A DNA stretch of 36,442 nt, taken from positions 1 to 36,442 of the forward strand of contig NZ_JONR01000045.1 of the NCBI RefSeq assembly GCF_000711955.1, written 5' to 3'. Made by a program: the position numbers and the translations under genes. The notes below the pieces were generated by a model. That model saw only the letters and a list, made by a program, of their open reading frames with translations. It was not told the origin of the DNA and did not search any database. Source of the DNA: Nevskia soli DSM 19509. Lineage in GTDB: Bacteria > Pseudomonadota > Gammaproteobacteria > Nevskiales > Nevskiaceae. Positions 8,424 to 16,210 of this stretch are shown piece by piece (position 1 is the stretch's first letter; each line of letters starts with the position of its first letter).

Positions 8424-8792
8424 ATGCACATTTCATCGCAAACCTTGAGGCTGGCGCTGCTGCGGATCTTCGCGGACGCCGAGGCCAAGGCGGGGGATTG
8501 CCTGCCCTTTCCGGAAATCGCGTGCAGCTGGGCGGCTACCGGTCTGCGCGATTCGGACCTGCGGGTGGCGGTGCATGAGATGCTGGAAAGCGGGGATCTG
8601 TTGAGCATGGAGCGGCACGGCGCGCTGGGATTGGCGCTGAGCGCAGCGGCCTATCAATGGTTGAACCGTCCGGATGGCGAATTGCAGGCGGCGTCGCTGA
8701 GCGAGAAGGCGGCTTTGGCCAATGCGCATTACCGCCCACGCCCGGGCGTGGACCACGGCCTGCGGCGGCGCTCGGAGGATTTTCTGCAGTAA
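8424..8792 (+). CDS. Uncharacterised 122-residue protein, possibly winged-helix
   Basis: ATG 8424 opens MHISSQTLRLALLRIFADAEAKAGDCLPFPEIACSW. The stretch LRVAVHEMLESGDLLSMERHGALGLALSAAAYQWL looks like the recognition-helix and wing part of a winged-helix fold, but I cannot match it to a named family. Cytoplasmic, no TM. The frame is open further upstream, but those residues look non-coding. The TAA stop is the first three bases of the inverted-repeat element that follows, so the element either inserted exactly at the stop or supplied it; the original C-terminus may have been longer. Confidence 0.6.
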   Translation: MHISSQTLRLALLRIFADAEAKAGDCLPFPEIACSWAATGLRDSDLRVAVHEMLESGDLLSMERHGALGLALSAAAYQWLNRPDGELQAASLSEKAALANAHYRPRPGVDHGLRRRSEDFLQ

Positions 8793-9159
8793 GAGCCTGT
8801 AACAGAATGAATCGCGCCTGCGACGGCGGCTATTTTTGCGCAGTGCAAGTCGGACAGAGTGCGGCATGGTGATTCCATGGCGCGCTCTGGCCGGCGCAGC
8901 AATGCGCAAAAATGGCCCCGTCCCGAAGGGTTGCGCCCAAAATCGCGCCAGGGCGGCCCCGACACGGTGCCCGAGCGTAACGAGGGGGGGGCGGGAGGGG
9001 CCGCCTCCGCCCGCTCCCGCACCCACGCTGACGCGGCACCGTGTCGCGGGCGATCGTTGTCAGCCCCAGCCATGGAATCACCATGGCTGCGGCCTCCGCC
9101 TTGCCTGACCCGATTTTGGACTGCAACGCAGGTGCGATTCATTCTGTTACAGGCTCTTA
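8790..9159. repeat. 370-bp non-coding element with nested inverted repeats
   Basis: Terminal inverted repeats of 33 bp (8790-8822 and 9127-9159) match at 32 positions and begin TAAGAGCCTGTAACAGAATG. A second pair (8863-8881 and 9069-9087, around CATGGTGATTCCATGG) matches at 18 of 19. An inner 12-bp pair CGACACGGTGCC lies at 8960-8971/9035-9046. Local hairpins also exist: ATTTTTGCGCA (8832-8842) with TGCGCAAAAAT (8903-8913), and CAGCCATGG with CCATGGCTG around 9067-9089. The flanking TA at each tip could be a TA target duplication, as for IS630/Tc1-type MITEs. Frames inside have no start sites and reflect the G+C bias. Likely a MITE or a BIME-like composite. Confidence 0.8.
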
Positions 9160-9294
9160 GGCCTCGGCGGCCTGCCGGGTCTGCCGTACCGCTGCGCCGC
9201 CGTAGGCCGACCGGCGATACCCCCACTCTGCGGGATTACCCCGCGCGCCATGGGCGCCTAGGCTGATCTCCTGCTCAGGGAGAGGGCGTCGACG

Positions 9295-10356
9295 ATGAAT
9301 CAGTCCGGTGGAAGATGGACGCGCGCGCTGCTGTTCGGAGCAGCGGCACTTTCGGCGGGCTTCGCTGCACCGGAAGTGTCCGCACAGCTTGGCAGCGGCC
9401 CGGTGCCGGTGATCTTCGATACGGATATGGACTTCGACGATGCCGCCGCCCTCGCCTATCTCGCCGCCGCCCACAAGAAAGGGCTGATCGATTTGAAGGC
9501 GGTGACGGTGACCGGTGCCGGCAGTGGTTACGCCGGCAGTGCGATCCGCCATGCGCGCTGCATCCTGCAACGATCCGGCCTGGGCAATGTGCCGGTGGCG
9601 GACAGCACGACCAAGGGTGTACATGCCTTTCCTCCCGAGACGCGCCTGGCGGTAGAGCTGGTGCTGGAAAGCGTGTTGCCGGGTTGCCTGCAGCCGTCCG
9701 CGCATTCGACCGAATCGGCGCCGGCACTGATGGCACGCATGGTCAATGCGGCACAGGGCCGCGCGGTGCTGGTGGCTACCGGCCCGTTGACCGACCTGGC
9801 GGCGGCATTGCCGGCCCTTGCGCCGGTCCCCGGCCAGGCGCTGCCGCTGAGCCAGCTGTACATCATGGGCGGCACCATCCATGTGGCGGGCAATCTGTGC
9901 TGCACCACCACATCCGCCTACGACAATACGCAGGAATTGAATATCTGGGCGGATCCGGCCGCCGCACAAACGGTGTTCGCCGCGCTGGGACCGGCGATCT
10001 CGCTGCTGCCGCTGGATGCGACCAACTATGTGCCAGTGACCGAGGCCTTCGCCAGGACGCTGCGCCAGGACCGGACCACGCCGGAGGCAAAGCTGGTCGC
10101 GGCGATCGCCAACAACCCGGTGGTGCAGGTGGGTGTGCTGGAAGGCAGCGCCTACTGGTGGGATCCGCTGGCGGCCGTGGCGGCAACGCAGGCGGGCGTG
10201 GTGAGCTACACCGCCGGCAAGGTATCGGTGGTGCAAAGTGGAACCGCGAGCGGGCGGATCGAACTGACGCCGGACGGTGCGCCGCTGCGTTACGGCACAT
10301 CCGCCAACGAAGCCTTGTTCGAGCAGAAATTCCTCGATGTGCTGAATGGGCGTTGA
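9295..10356 (+). CDS. Exported nucleoside hydrolase (IunH family)
   Basis: 353 residues; ATG preceded by GGGAGAGGGC. A signal peptide (RWTRALLFGAAALSAGFAAPEVSA, cleavage near residue 30) predicts a periplasmic enzyme. The N-terminus of the mature part, VIFDTDMDFDDAAAL (Asp42, Asp44, Asp48, Asp49), is the calcium- and ribose-binding Asp cluster of inosine-uridine nucleoside hydrolases, with the usual DTDPG partly changed (Gly to Asp46). VLVATGPLTDLAAAL and the later GSAYWWDPLAAVAA also fit the family, the latter holding the distal metal Asp. It would hydrolyse ribonucleosides to base and ribose outside the cytoplasm. Monocistronic in appearance. Confidence 0.9.
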   Translation: MNQSGGRWTRALLFGAAALSAGFAAPEVSAQLGSGPVPVIFDTDMDFDDAAALAYLAAAHKKGLIDLKAVTVTGAGSGYAGSAIRHARCILQRSGLGNVPVADSTTKGVHAFPPETRLAVELVLESVLPGCLQPSAHSTESAPALMARMVNAAQGRAVLVATGPLTDLAAALPALAPVPGQALPLSQLYIMGGTIHVAGNLCCTTTSAYDNTQELNIWADPAAAQTVFAALGPAISLLPLDATNYVPVTEAFARTLRQDRTTPEAKLVAAIANNPVVQVGVLEGSAYWWDPLAAVAATQAGVVSYTAGKVSVVQSGTASGRIELTPDGAPLRYGTSANEALFEQKFLDVLNGR

Positions 10357-10686
10357 GCGGAACGCGGGCTGTCGATTGGCGCGGAGCTGAAGCCATGTGT
10401 CGATGGGCCTGCCCGATGGAGCGAACCACTCCTGTACCGAACCGCCTCCACCCTTCTTCCATGATCGCTTCGAGGATGGCGGCGCCTTCTTCGAAATAGG
10501 CCTTCACCTCGCCGACCCCCTGCCCGGCGGTGAGGCGCGCTTCCATCGCGCAGACTTCAATCAGCTCGTGCGACTTCCCCCTGTGTTCGTTATCGCACAG
10601 CGTCAGGGATCGCCGGCGGCCCACAATGCGATGGTGAAGCTGTGCCCCCGCCTTCCGGCGAGGCGGCTCACGCGAAGGAGAGCGAC
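10357..10686. other. Intergenic stretch with a doubtful minus-strand coding remnant
   Basis: 330 bp without a convincing gene. On the minus strand a frame from GTG 10624 (or ATG 10546) reads KSHELIEVCAMEARLTAGQG and then EAILEAIMEEGWRRFGTG, which looks protein-like for about 70 residues. The frame then runs on deep into the antisense of the nucleoside hydrolase gene, so no intact gene is supported. It may be a decayed gene whose stop was lost, or chance. Confidence 0.3.
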
Positions 10687-10761
10687 ATGTTATTCGGCGG
10701 CGGAATTCTCGGAACGATATTGATTGTGGTCCTGATCATTTTCGTGGTGCGGCGGCTATAG
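10687..10761 (+). CDS. 24-residue single-TM membrane peptide
   Basis: A tiny frame with a strong ribosome-binding site (GAAGGAG, six bases before ATG) encoding a peptide that starts MLFGGGILGTILIV and ends FVVRRL: one Gly-led hydrophobic helix and a basic C-terminal anchor, so N-out/C-in by the positive-inside rule. It resembles the very small DUF3309- or lmo0937-like membrane peptides of 20-50 residues common in proteobacteria, but the match is by appearance only. Function unknown; such peptides are often stress-induced. Confidence 0.6.
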   Translation: MLFGGGILGTILIVVLIIFVVRRL

Positions 10762-10844
10762 GGCTGGCTCCGGAAGGAACCCACCCCGGCGCAAGCAGTT
10801 TGTAAGGTACGGCGCCAGCGCCTCATCCATCAATGGAGTCTCAG

Positions 10845-11021
10845 ATGAAACTCACTGTTCTGGTGCTTGCGGCCATGCTGCCGCTTTCCGCCTGCATCTT
10901 CGTGCCCGACCGCCATGATGGCGGCCCGCCCCGCGGCGACGAGCGTGATCACCACGATCATGATCGCGATCGTTGCGACCATGACGGGCACTGCGATCAC
11001 GATCATGATCACAATCATTGA
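10845..11021 (+). CDS. His/Asp-rich small lipoprotein, probable metal binder
   Basis: 58 residues; ATG 10845 chosen because GGAG lies seven bases upstream and a lipoprotein signal begins there (MKLTVLVLAAMLPLSAC, lipobox LSAC with Cys17). The mature part is almost wholly polar. After DRHDGGPPRGDER come repeated His-Asp runs (DHHDHDRDRCDHDGHCDHDH) with two more Cys and 12 His. This composition suggests binding of Ni, Zn, Cu or Co at the periplasmic side of the outer membrane. The coding DNA has GATCATGATC/CACGATCATG-type short repeats, so the tract may have grown by slippage. Family not recognised. Confidence 0.75.
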   Translation: MKLTVLVLAAMLPLSACIFVPDRHDGGPPRGDERDHHDHDRDRCDHDGHCDHDHDHNH

Positions 11022-11243
11022 TCGCCGGCTTTAAGGAGCCTCTGATTAAGTCCCGGATCTGAATTTCCCTTCATTACTCCCTGCCTGTACAGGAAGGGAG
11101 TAATGTCGTGCGCCCCGCTCGAAGAAGAGCCGGCATCACCGCCTGAGCCGCCGCCACAGTTGGCGAGCAGCATGAGCGTGGCAACGGCGAACAGCGTTCG
11201 TGCAACCAACAAGGGACGGCTGGAAGGCTGACATTGGGGGCAT
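11015..11243 (-). pseudogene. Possible frameshifted lipoprotein remnant
   Basis: On the minus strand, ATG 11243 follows a good site (GGAGAAGATC then ATG) and opens MPPMSAFQPS. One frame over, the sequence continues as TLFAVATLMLLANCGGGSGGDAG, a clear lipoprotein signal with a Gly/Ser linker. A single-base shift near 11212 would join them. The rest of the frame runs through a 34-bp palindrome and an IS-end-like sequence, so the mature domain seems lost. Alternatively TTG 11212 starts a short lipoprotein without a ribosome-binding site. Confidence 0.35.
11072..11105. repeat. 34-bp near-perfect palindrome
   Basis: Sixteen of 17 base pairs form a perfectly centred palindrome with arms beginning CATTACTCCCTGCC and a GTAC centre; the single mismatch is at 11083/11094. 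It could be a recombination site, an operator or a cruciform-forming repeat. There is no T-run, so a simple terminator is less likely. It sits just beyond the sequence GGAGCCTCTGATTAAGTCCC (11035-11054). Confidence 0.6.
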
Positions 11244-11484
11244 GATCTTCTCCGTGTCGATGAAGCACCCGGCAGGAAAAACGGGCTGCCGGCTCCGTGC
11301 CAGGCGACATCACTATAGCTCTCCGATCGACTCACAGATCCTGCCCGGATCGCCAGCGGGCTGAACTATTAGCCGCAACTCGCGCCTAAAGGTTGAAGCC
11401 TGATTTGTTGCAGTGCGGTCTTGACGCGATTTTCCCGACAGGATGTCGGGGCGCGCAGTGGGAAGACGTTGGAGGCTACAGGGA
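11106..11484. other. Non-coding stretch upstream of the DUF3943 gene
   Basis: Apart from the possible lipoprotein remnant on the minus strand, I see no gene. The 3' part, about 11340-11480, must hold the promoter of the DUF3943 gene, but no boxes are clear. Confidence 0.35.
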
Positions 11485-13080
11485 ATGTACATGCCTTTGC
11501 GCGATTGGGTGCCTGGATACAGGTGCGCCCGCATTTCTGCCCGGCTATCGTTTGGCCTGCTGGGATTCGCTCTGTTGCCGATGCAAGCCTTTGCGCAGGA
11601 GCAGGCGCCGGCCGCGGTGATATCCGCCAACGGCGCCGGCATGCCATCCGATCCCGATGCGAAGCCGGTGCGGCGGCTCTCCTGGGTAACCGACGAAGGC
11701 AAGAGTTACCTGATCCCGCTCGGCGAGATCATCAGCTACGAGCTGCTGCTGAATCAGTACGATCGCAACTTCATCGACCGCAGCGTGTACGGCACCACGC
11801 CTTCGACCATCAGCCACAACTTCAGCCATGGCTGGGTGGTGGACACGGACCCGTTCGCCACCAACCAGTTTCTGCATCCCTATGGCGGCTCGGTCTATAA
11901 CGGCCTGGCGCGCTCGGCCGGCCTGAATTACTGGGAGGCGCTGGGCTACACCGCCGCCGGTAGCCTGCTGTGGGAGGAGGCCGGTGAGACCGGCGCACCC
12001 TCGATCAACGACCAGATCACCACCACGTTTGCCGGCTCCTTCCTCGGCGAACCCCTGTTCCGCATGGCCAACCTGCTGCTGGAAGGCGGCGACGGCCATC
12101 CGGGCATCTGGCGCGAACTGGGCGCGGCGGCGCTGTCGCCCTCGACCGGCTTCAACCGGCTGATGTTCGGTGAGCGCTTTTCCACCATCTTCCCCAGTCG
12201 CGATCCGGCGTATTTCTCACGCCTGAGCCTCGGCGTGACGCTGAATTCGGACGTGAGCTCCAACATCAACCTGAATGCAAATGTGACGCCGGACGAACCG
12301 AGCGCGCAACAGACGCTGAAGCGTACCCAGGCGGCGGGGGACTTTTCCTTTTCCTACGGGCTGCCGGGAAAGCCGGGCTATACCTATGACCGGCCGTTCG
12401 ACTACTTCAACTTCGAATTCAGCGCGGTCAGCGCCAACCTGTTCGAGAACATCCTGATCCGGGGACTGCTCTACGGCACCAGCTACGAAAGCGGCGACAA
12501 CTATCGGGGCATCTGGGGGCTTTACGGCAGCTACGACTACATCGCGCCGCAGATCTACCGCGTCTCCAGCACGGCGGCCTCGCTCGGCACGACCGGCGAG
12601 CTATGGCTTTCGCGCAAGGTGGCGCTGCAGGGCACCGCGCTCGGCGGCATGGGCTACGGTGCGGCGGGGACCATTCACGGCAGCGGCGAGCGTAACTACC
12701 ATTACGGCCTGACGCCGCAGGCGCTGCTCTCCGGCCGGCTCACCTTCGGCGATCGCGCGCAGGTGGAATTGACCGGGCGCGAGTACTACGTCAGCGGCGT
12801 GGCATCCACCGAGCACCGCGGCGCGGAGAACATCCTGCGCGGCGACGCCACCTTTACCTTGCGGGTTTATGGACGCGGCGCGCTTGCGCTCAAGTACGTG
12901 GCCTCGAAGCGCGACGCGCACTACCCGGACCTGGCCACCACGCGGCAGTCGGTGCAGACGGTCAGCCTGTTCTTCACGTTGCTGGGGGACACCGGCCTCG
13001 GCGCCGTGGACTGGCGCAACGCCGATGCAGGCGGCCCGGCCCAGCCGCATGAGGGCGAGCCTGCCGAGCGCCTCGATTGA
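11485..13080 (+). CDS. DUF3943 outer-membrane protein
   Basis: 531 residues from ATG 11485 with GGAGG upstream; an in-frame frame to 11443 looks non-coding. Signal peptide SFGLLGFALLPMQAFAQ. The region NQFLHPYGGSVYNGLARSAG, then NYWEALGYTAAGSLLWEEAGE and PSINDQITTTFAGSFLGEPLFRMANLL, is the signature block of DUF3943. The C-terminal 300 residues are rich in alternating aromatic/hydrophobic strands (for example RALALKYVASKRDAH), as expected of a beta-barrel. Function is not established. It appears to be transcribed alone. Confidence 0.8.
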   Translation: MYMPLRDWVPGYRCARISARLSFGLLGFALLPMQAFAQEQAPAAVISANGAGMPSDPDAKPVRRLSWVTDEGKSYLIPLGEIISYELLLNQYDRNFIDRSVYGTTPSTISHNFSHGWVVDTDPFATNQFLHPYGGSVYNGLARSAGLNYWEALGYTAAGSLLWEEAGETGAPSINDQITTTFAGSFLGEPLFRMANLLLEGGDGHPGIWRELGAAALSPSTGFNRLMFGERFSTIFPSRDPAYFSRLSLGVTLNSDVSSNINLNANVTPDEPSAQQTLKRTQAAGDFSFSYGLPGKPGYTYDRPFDYFNFEFSAVSANLFENILIRGLLYGTSYESGDNYRGIWGLYGSYDYIAPQIYRVSSTAASLGTTGELWLSRKVALQGTALGGMGYGAAGTIHGSGERNYHYGLTPQALLSGRLTFGDRAQVELTGREYYVSGVASTEHRGAENILRGDATFTLRVYGRGALALKYVASKRDAHYPDLATTRQSVQTVSLFFTLLGDTGLGAVDWRNADAGGPAQPHEGEPAERLD

Positions 13081-13172
13081 GCGGCGTTCGAGTACCGGAT
13101 GCGCGCTTTGTCAGCTGCGCCTGCCAGCCATCGACGGCGCCTACAGCGCCTGGGCGAAGCTCCGCAGGGCGA

Positions 13173-13976
13173 TCACGGTTTGACCGCGGGCTTGGCCGGC
13201 GGGGTGGGCTGGACAGCCTTGGCGGGTTGCGCCGGTTGAAGCGGCAGCGTATCCGGTTTGCCCAGTTGCGGCGTGCCCACGGCGATGCTGTGCTTCTGCG
13301 CGCCGCTGACGGAGTTGGAGACGATGGTGTCGAAGGCGGCCACCGGGTTATCGAACTGCTTGAGGCCTTTCAGTCCCTCGTCGTCGCTGCCGAACAGCTT
13401 GGAGCCGGTGGCGAACAGCAGGTCCTGGTGGCTGCGGTAGACGTGGTCCATGCCCATGGCATCGCGGAAGGCGATGGTGACGTCGTAGCGGTCGGTGGGC
13501 TTGTGCAGGCTGTGCAGGCCGAAGGTCATGCCGGAAATGAAGTAGTTGACCTGGGTACCACCGGAAAGGTCAGGCGCGTTTTCCACCAGCACCAGCAGGC
13601 GCTGCATCGCGTCCGTGACCGTACGGTTCGCGGCGGCGCCGGCGCGCGACTGGATCACCGCGGTGATCACCGGCGTGAAGTCGTCGGTGGGACGGCCGAG
13701 GCGGTGCACATCCCATTGGCCCTTGGCACGCAGATCGTTGCTGACCGACTGGAACAGGATGTCGGCCGCCGACGGGGAGACCTTGCCGGCGGACTTGAAG
13801 GTGACGCCGACGCTGATCGGCTCGGGCGGCTTCACCGGCGGTGCCAGATGCGCCACGCCGCCCATGACATCGGTCGAGCCGTCGGTCTTGACGTAGTAGC
13901 GGTTGTCCATGCAGGCCGACAGTCCCGCCGTGGCCAGCGCAAAGCAGGCAACGATCCGCAATTTCGCCGTATTCAT
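13173..13976 (-). CDS. Predicted lipoprotein with Pro-rich tail
   Basis: 267 residues from ATG 13976: MNTAKLRIVACFALATAGLSAC is a lipoprotein signal (lipobox LSAC). The mature protein has a folded part (ISVGVTFKSAGKVSPSAADILFQSV, AFRDAMGMDHVYRSHQDLLFATG) and ends in a low-complexity Pro/Ala/Lys tail (PAQPAKAVQPTPPAKP). I do not recognise the family; the middle resembles DUF4410/GNA1162-like periplasmic lipoproteins only in general style. Its convergent neighbour is the DUF3943 gene, 92 bp away. Confidence 0.7.
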   Translation of the reverse strand: MNTAKLRIVACFALATAGLSACMDNRYYVKTDGSTDVMGGVAHLAPPVKPPEPISVGVTFKSAGKVSPSAADILFQSVSNDLRAKGQWDVHRLGRPTDDFTPVITAVIQSRAGAAANRTVTDAMQRLLVLVENAPDLSGGTQVNYFISGMTFGLHSLHKPTDRYDVTIAFRDAMGMDHVYRSHQDLLFATGSKLFGSDDEGLKGLKQFDNPVAAFDTIVSNSVSGAQKHSIAVGTPQLGKPDTLPLQPAQPAKAVQPTPPAKPAVKP

Positions 13977-14223
13977 CTCTAGCAATCCCCCGCGCATCGC
14001 ATCCCGCCAGGAGCGCCGCAACGCTGCGGCGCCTGGAGGATGTTGATCTGGATTGCAGATTAATCGGATGCCGGCGCGGGAAATGCTTTTGGTGATGAGC
14101 GCATCCGATCGGCGGATGAAGGGATCGGCGGCGGGTTCGACGCACTACCGCTGTGCAGCCCCGCCGTCCGTCTTGAGCCCCGTGCGACCCGGCTGCGCTT
14201 GCCGTCCCAGGCTCATCGCTGGC

Positions 14224-15165
14224 TCAAGACGGCTGCTGGAAGAACTTCCACAACTGCAGGGTGGCGTCCATGTTCTGCGTGGTGACGCCGAAATTGCTGG
14301 GGAACGGCGAGCCCGGCCAGGTATGGCCGCCGCCGTTGACGGTGTAGAAATTCACCGCGATGCCCGAGGGGCAGGGCTTGTAATCGGTCAGCGTGATGAA
14401 GGTGCCGTCGAGCACGGTCACCGGCAGGGTGGTGACGGTCGGTACAGTGGTGGAGCAGCCATCCTTCTGCGCCCAGAAGGCGGCGTTGGCCGGCGCCGAC
14501 TCGGTGCCGATGTTGGGCTGGCCGCCGTAGCTGTTGACCGGGTCGAGGGTGCCGTTGATGAAGGCCAGGGGAATCTGCCTGGTGGGATTGCAGGCGGCCG
14601 CCACGGTATCGCGCAGCAAGGAACCCACCGCGGCGGCGGCGGTGAGGCGCGGCGAGAGGTCGCAGGCCAGGCGTTCGGTCATGAAACCGCCCTGGGAAAA
14701 GCCCATCACGTAGACCCGCGACGGGTCGGTCTGGTACTGCTGCGAGATGCGGTCGATCACGGCGGAGATGAAGGCGACGTCGTCCGGGCCGGTGGTCGAG
14801 GGATCGTCGTGCCAGGTCTCGTTCTCGCCCTGGGGCAGCACCACCACGGCGCCGTCGCTGACCACCAGGCGCCCGACGCGGCTCAGGTTGGCCATGTCCA
14901 CATTGGTGGTGGTGAGCGGATGCAGCATCACCAGCAGGGGGGCGCCGGCGACCGGCGCCTTGGGCACGATGCCGATGTAGGTGCGCTGGTCACCGCCCTG
15001 GTCGATGGTGCCGGCGATGCTGGCGGTGCCGGGGGTGGGAATCAGCAGGGGCACGTCGGCGGCACCGGTGACCGGCAGGGACACCGGCGACGAACTGCCG
15101 CAGCCCGCCAGTCCAAACAACAAGGAGCAGCCCAGGCTGCGCGCAAACGCCAACGTCCGTGTCAT
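14224..15165 (-). CDS. PHB-depolymerase/LpqC-like esterase lipoprotein
   Basis: 313 residues from ATG 15165, chosen because MTRTLAFARSLGCSLLFGLAGC is a lipoprotein signal (Cys22). The body is an alpha/beta hydrolase of the LpqC/polyhydroxybutyrate depolymerase/feruloyl esterase group: PLLVMLHPLTTT, VVLPQGENETWHDD, nucleophile Ser157 in MGFSQGGFMTERLACD, acid Asp in INGTLDPVNSYGG and His in NGGGHTWPG. It probably cleaves short polyester or ester substrates in the periplasm or at the outer membrane. The polymer substrate cannot be read from sequence. Confidence 0.85.
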   Translation of the reverse strand: MTRTLAFARSLGCSLLFGLAGCGSSSPVSLPVTGAADVPLLIPTPGTASIAGTIDQGGDQRTYIGIVPKAPVAGAPLLVMLHPLTTTNVDMANLSRVGRLVVSDGAVVVLPQGENETWHDDPSTTGPDDVAFISAVIDRISQQYQTDPSRVYVMGFSQGGFMTERLACDLSPRLTAAAAVGSLLRDTVAAACNPTRQIPLAFINGTLDPVNSYGGQPNIGTESAPANAAFWAQKDGCSTTVPTVTTLPVTVLDGTFITLTDYKPCPSGIAVNFYTVNGGGHTWPGSPFPSNFGVTTQNMDATLQLWKFFQQPS

Positions 15166-15365
15166 AAAATTTTCGCCTGAGAGTGCCGCAGTTGTTGTTA
15201 CCACCGGCCTTGGAGCCGCGTGTCACGATCCGGGTTCCCTGGCCGCGGCTCACCCGGCGGCCCGCATCGGTGATGCACGAGCGGTGCCAGCCAGCGACAG
15301 GGGCGCGACAGGATAGTCGATTATCCTGTACCGGACCTGAAACTTTCGTGACGAGACCCGCCTGG

Positions 15366-16145
15366 ATGGTGCCTTCGATGCTGCGCAAAACCCTACTCTG
15401 GAGTGCCGGCCTGCTGGTCCTGGCCTATGCCGGCGCCGGCGCCCTTCTCGATCTGCAGCAGCGCTCGCTCCTGTATTTTCCGCAGGGCACCCATGTGAAG
15501 CCAGGGCAGACCGACTACGCACTGCAACGCGAGGGCGTGACGCTGCGCGGCTGGGTGATGAACCCGGGCCAGGCCCGCGCCCTGATCTACTTCGGCGGCA
15601 ACGGCGACGCGGTGCAGAACATGCGCGAGGACTATGCCCGCTGGGGGGCCGGCCGCACTGTCTACCTGGTGGCCTACCGCGGCTATGGCGCGAGCGAAGG
15701 CACGCCGAGCGAGGCGGCGCTGTTCGGCGATGCGCTGGCGATCTACGACGACGTGCGCACGCGGCAACAGGACATCGCCGTGGTCGGGCGCAGCCTGGGC
15801 AGCGGCGTCGCCACCTGGCTGGCTTCGCAGCGCCCGGTGGAGCGGCTGGCGCTGGTCACGCCGTTCGACAGCATCGCGCGCATCGCCCAGGCCCGTTTCC
15901 TGATCTTTCCGGCGCAGCTGATGCTGAAGGACAAGTACGAGTCCTGGCGCTATGCGCCGCAGGTGCGCTGCCCGGTGCTGGTGCTCGAGGCGCAGAACGA
16001 CGGCGTCGTCCCGGCGGCGAGCACCGCACGGCTGCTGGAAAAATTCGCCCCTGCCCCAAAAGTCCTCCGCATCGACCATGCGGGTCACGACAGTATCATC
16101 CGCGACCCGGCCTATGCGGCTGCCATCACCGATTTCCTGCGTTAG
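15366..16145 (+). CDS. Membrane-anchored alpha/beta hydrolase (BEM46/YfhR-like)
   Basis: 259 residues from ATG 15366 (15378 also possible). An N-terminal TM anchor (LLWSAGLLVLAYAGAGALLDL) is followed by QQRSLLYFPQG, the usual opening of this family. LIYFGGNGDAVQNM holds the oxyanion turn, GRSLGSGVA the nucleophile Ser143, VLEAQNDGVVPAAS the acid and DHAGHDSI the His. Substrate unknown; the family acts as serine hydrolases on small esters or acyl groups. It starts a three-gene plus-strand series with glutathione reductase and another hydrolase. Confidence 0.85.
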   Translation: MVPSMLRKTLLWSAGLLVLAYAGAGALLDLQQRSLLYFPQGTHVKPGQTDYALQREGVTLRGWVMNPGQARALIYFGGNGDAVQNMREDYARWGAGRTVYLVAYRGYGASEGTPSEAALFGDALAIYDDVRTRQQDIAVVGRSLGSGVATWLASQRPVERLALVTPFDSIARIAQARFLIFPAQLMLKDKYESWRYAPQVRCPVLVLEAQNDGVVPAASTARLLEKFAPAPKVLRIDHAGHDSIIRDPAYAAAITDFLR

Positions 16146-16210
16146 AGCCTGTGAACGCCAATTTGATCGCTGCGACACCCGACCAACCCATACAAGGCAG
16201 ACGCCAGCGC

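Noticed and set aside
8729..9226. Minus-strand frames inside the 370-bp inverted-repeat element
   Set aside because: They read through the hairpins, lack ribosome-binding sites and have low-complexity Arg/Pro/Gly content.
10369..10624. Protein-like minus-strand frame (EAILEAIMEEGWRRFGTG)
   Set aside because: No stop before it enters the nucleoside hydrolase antisense; at best a remnant, so not called as a gene.
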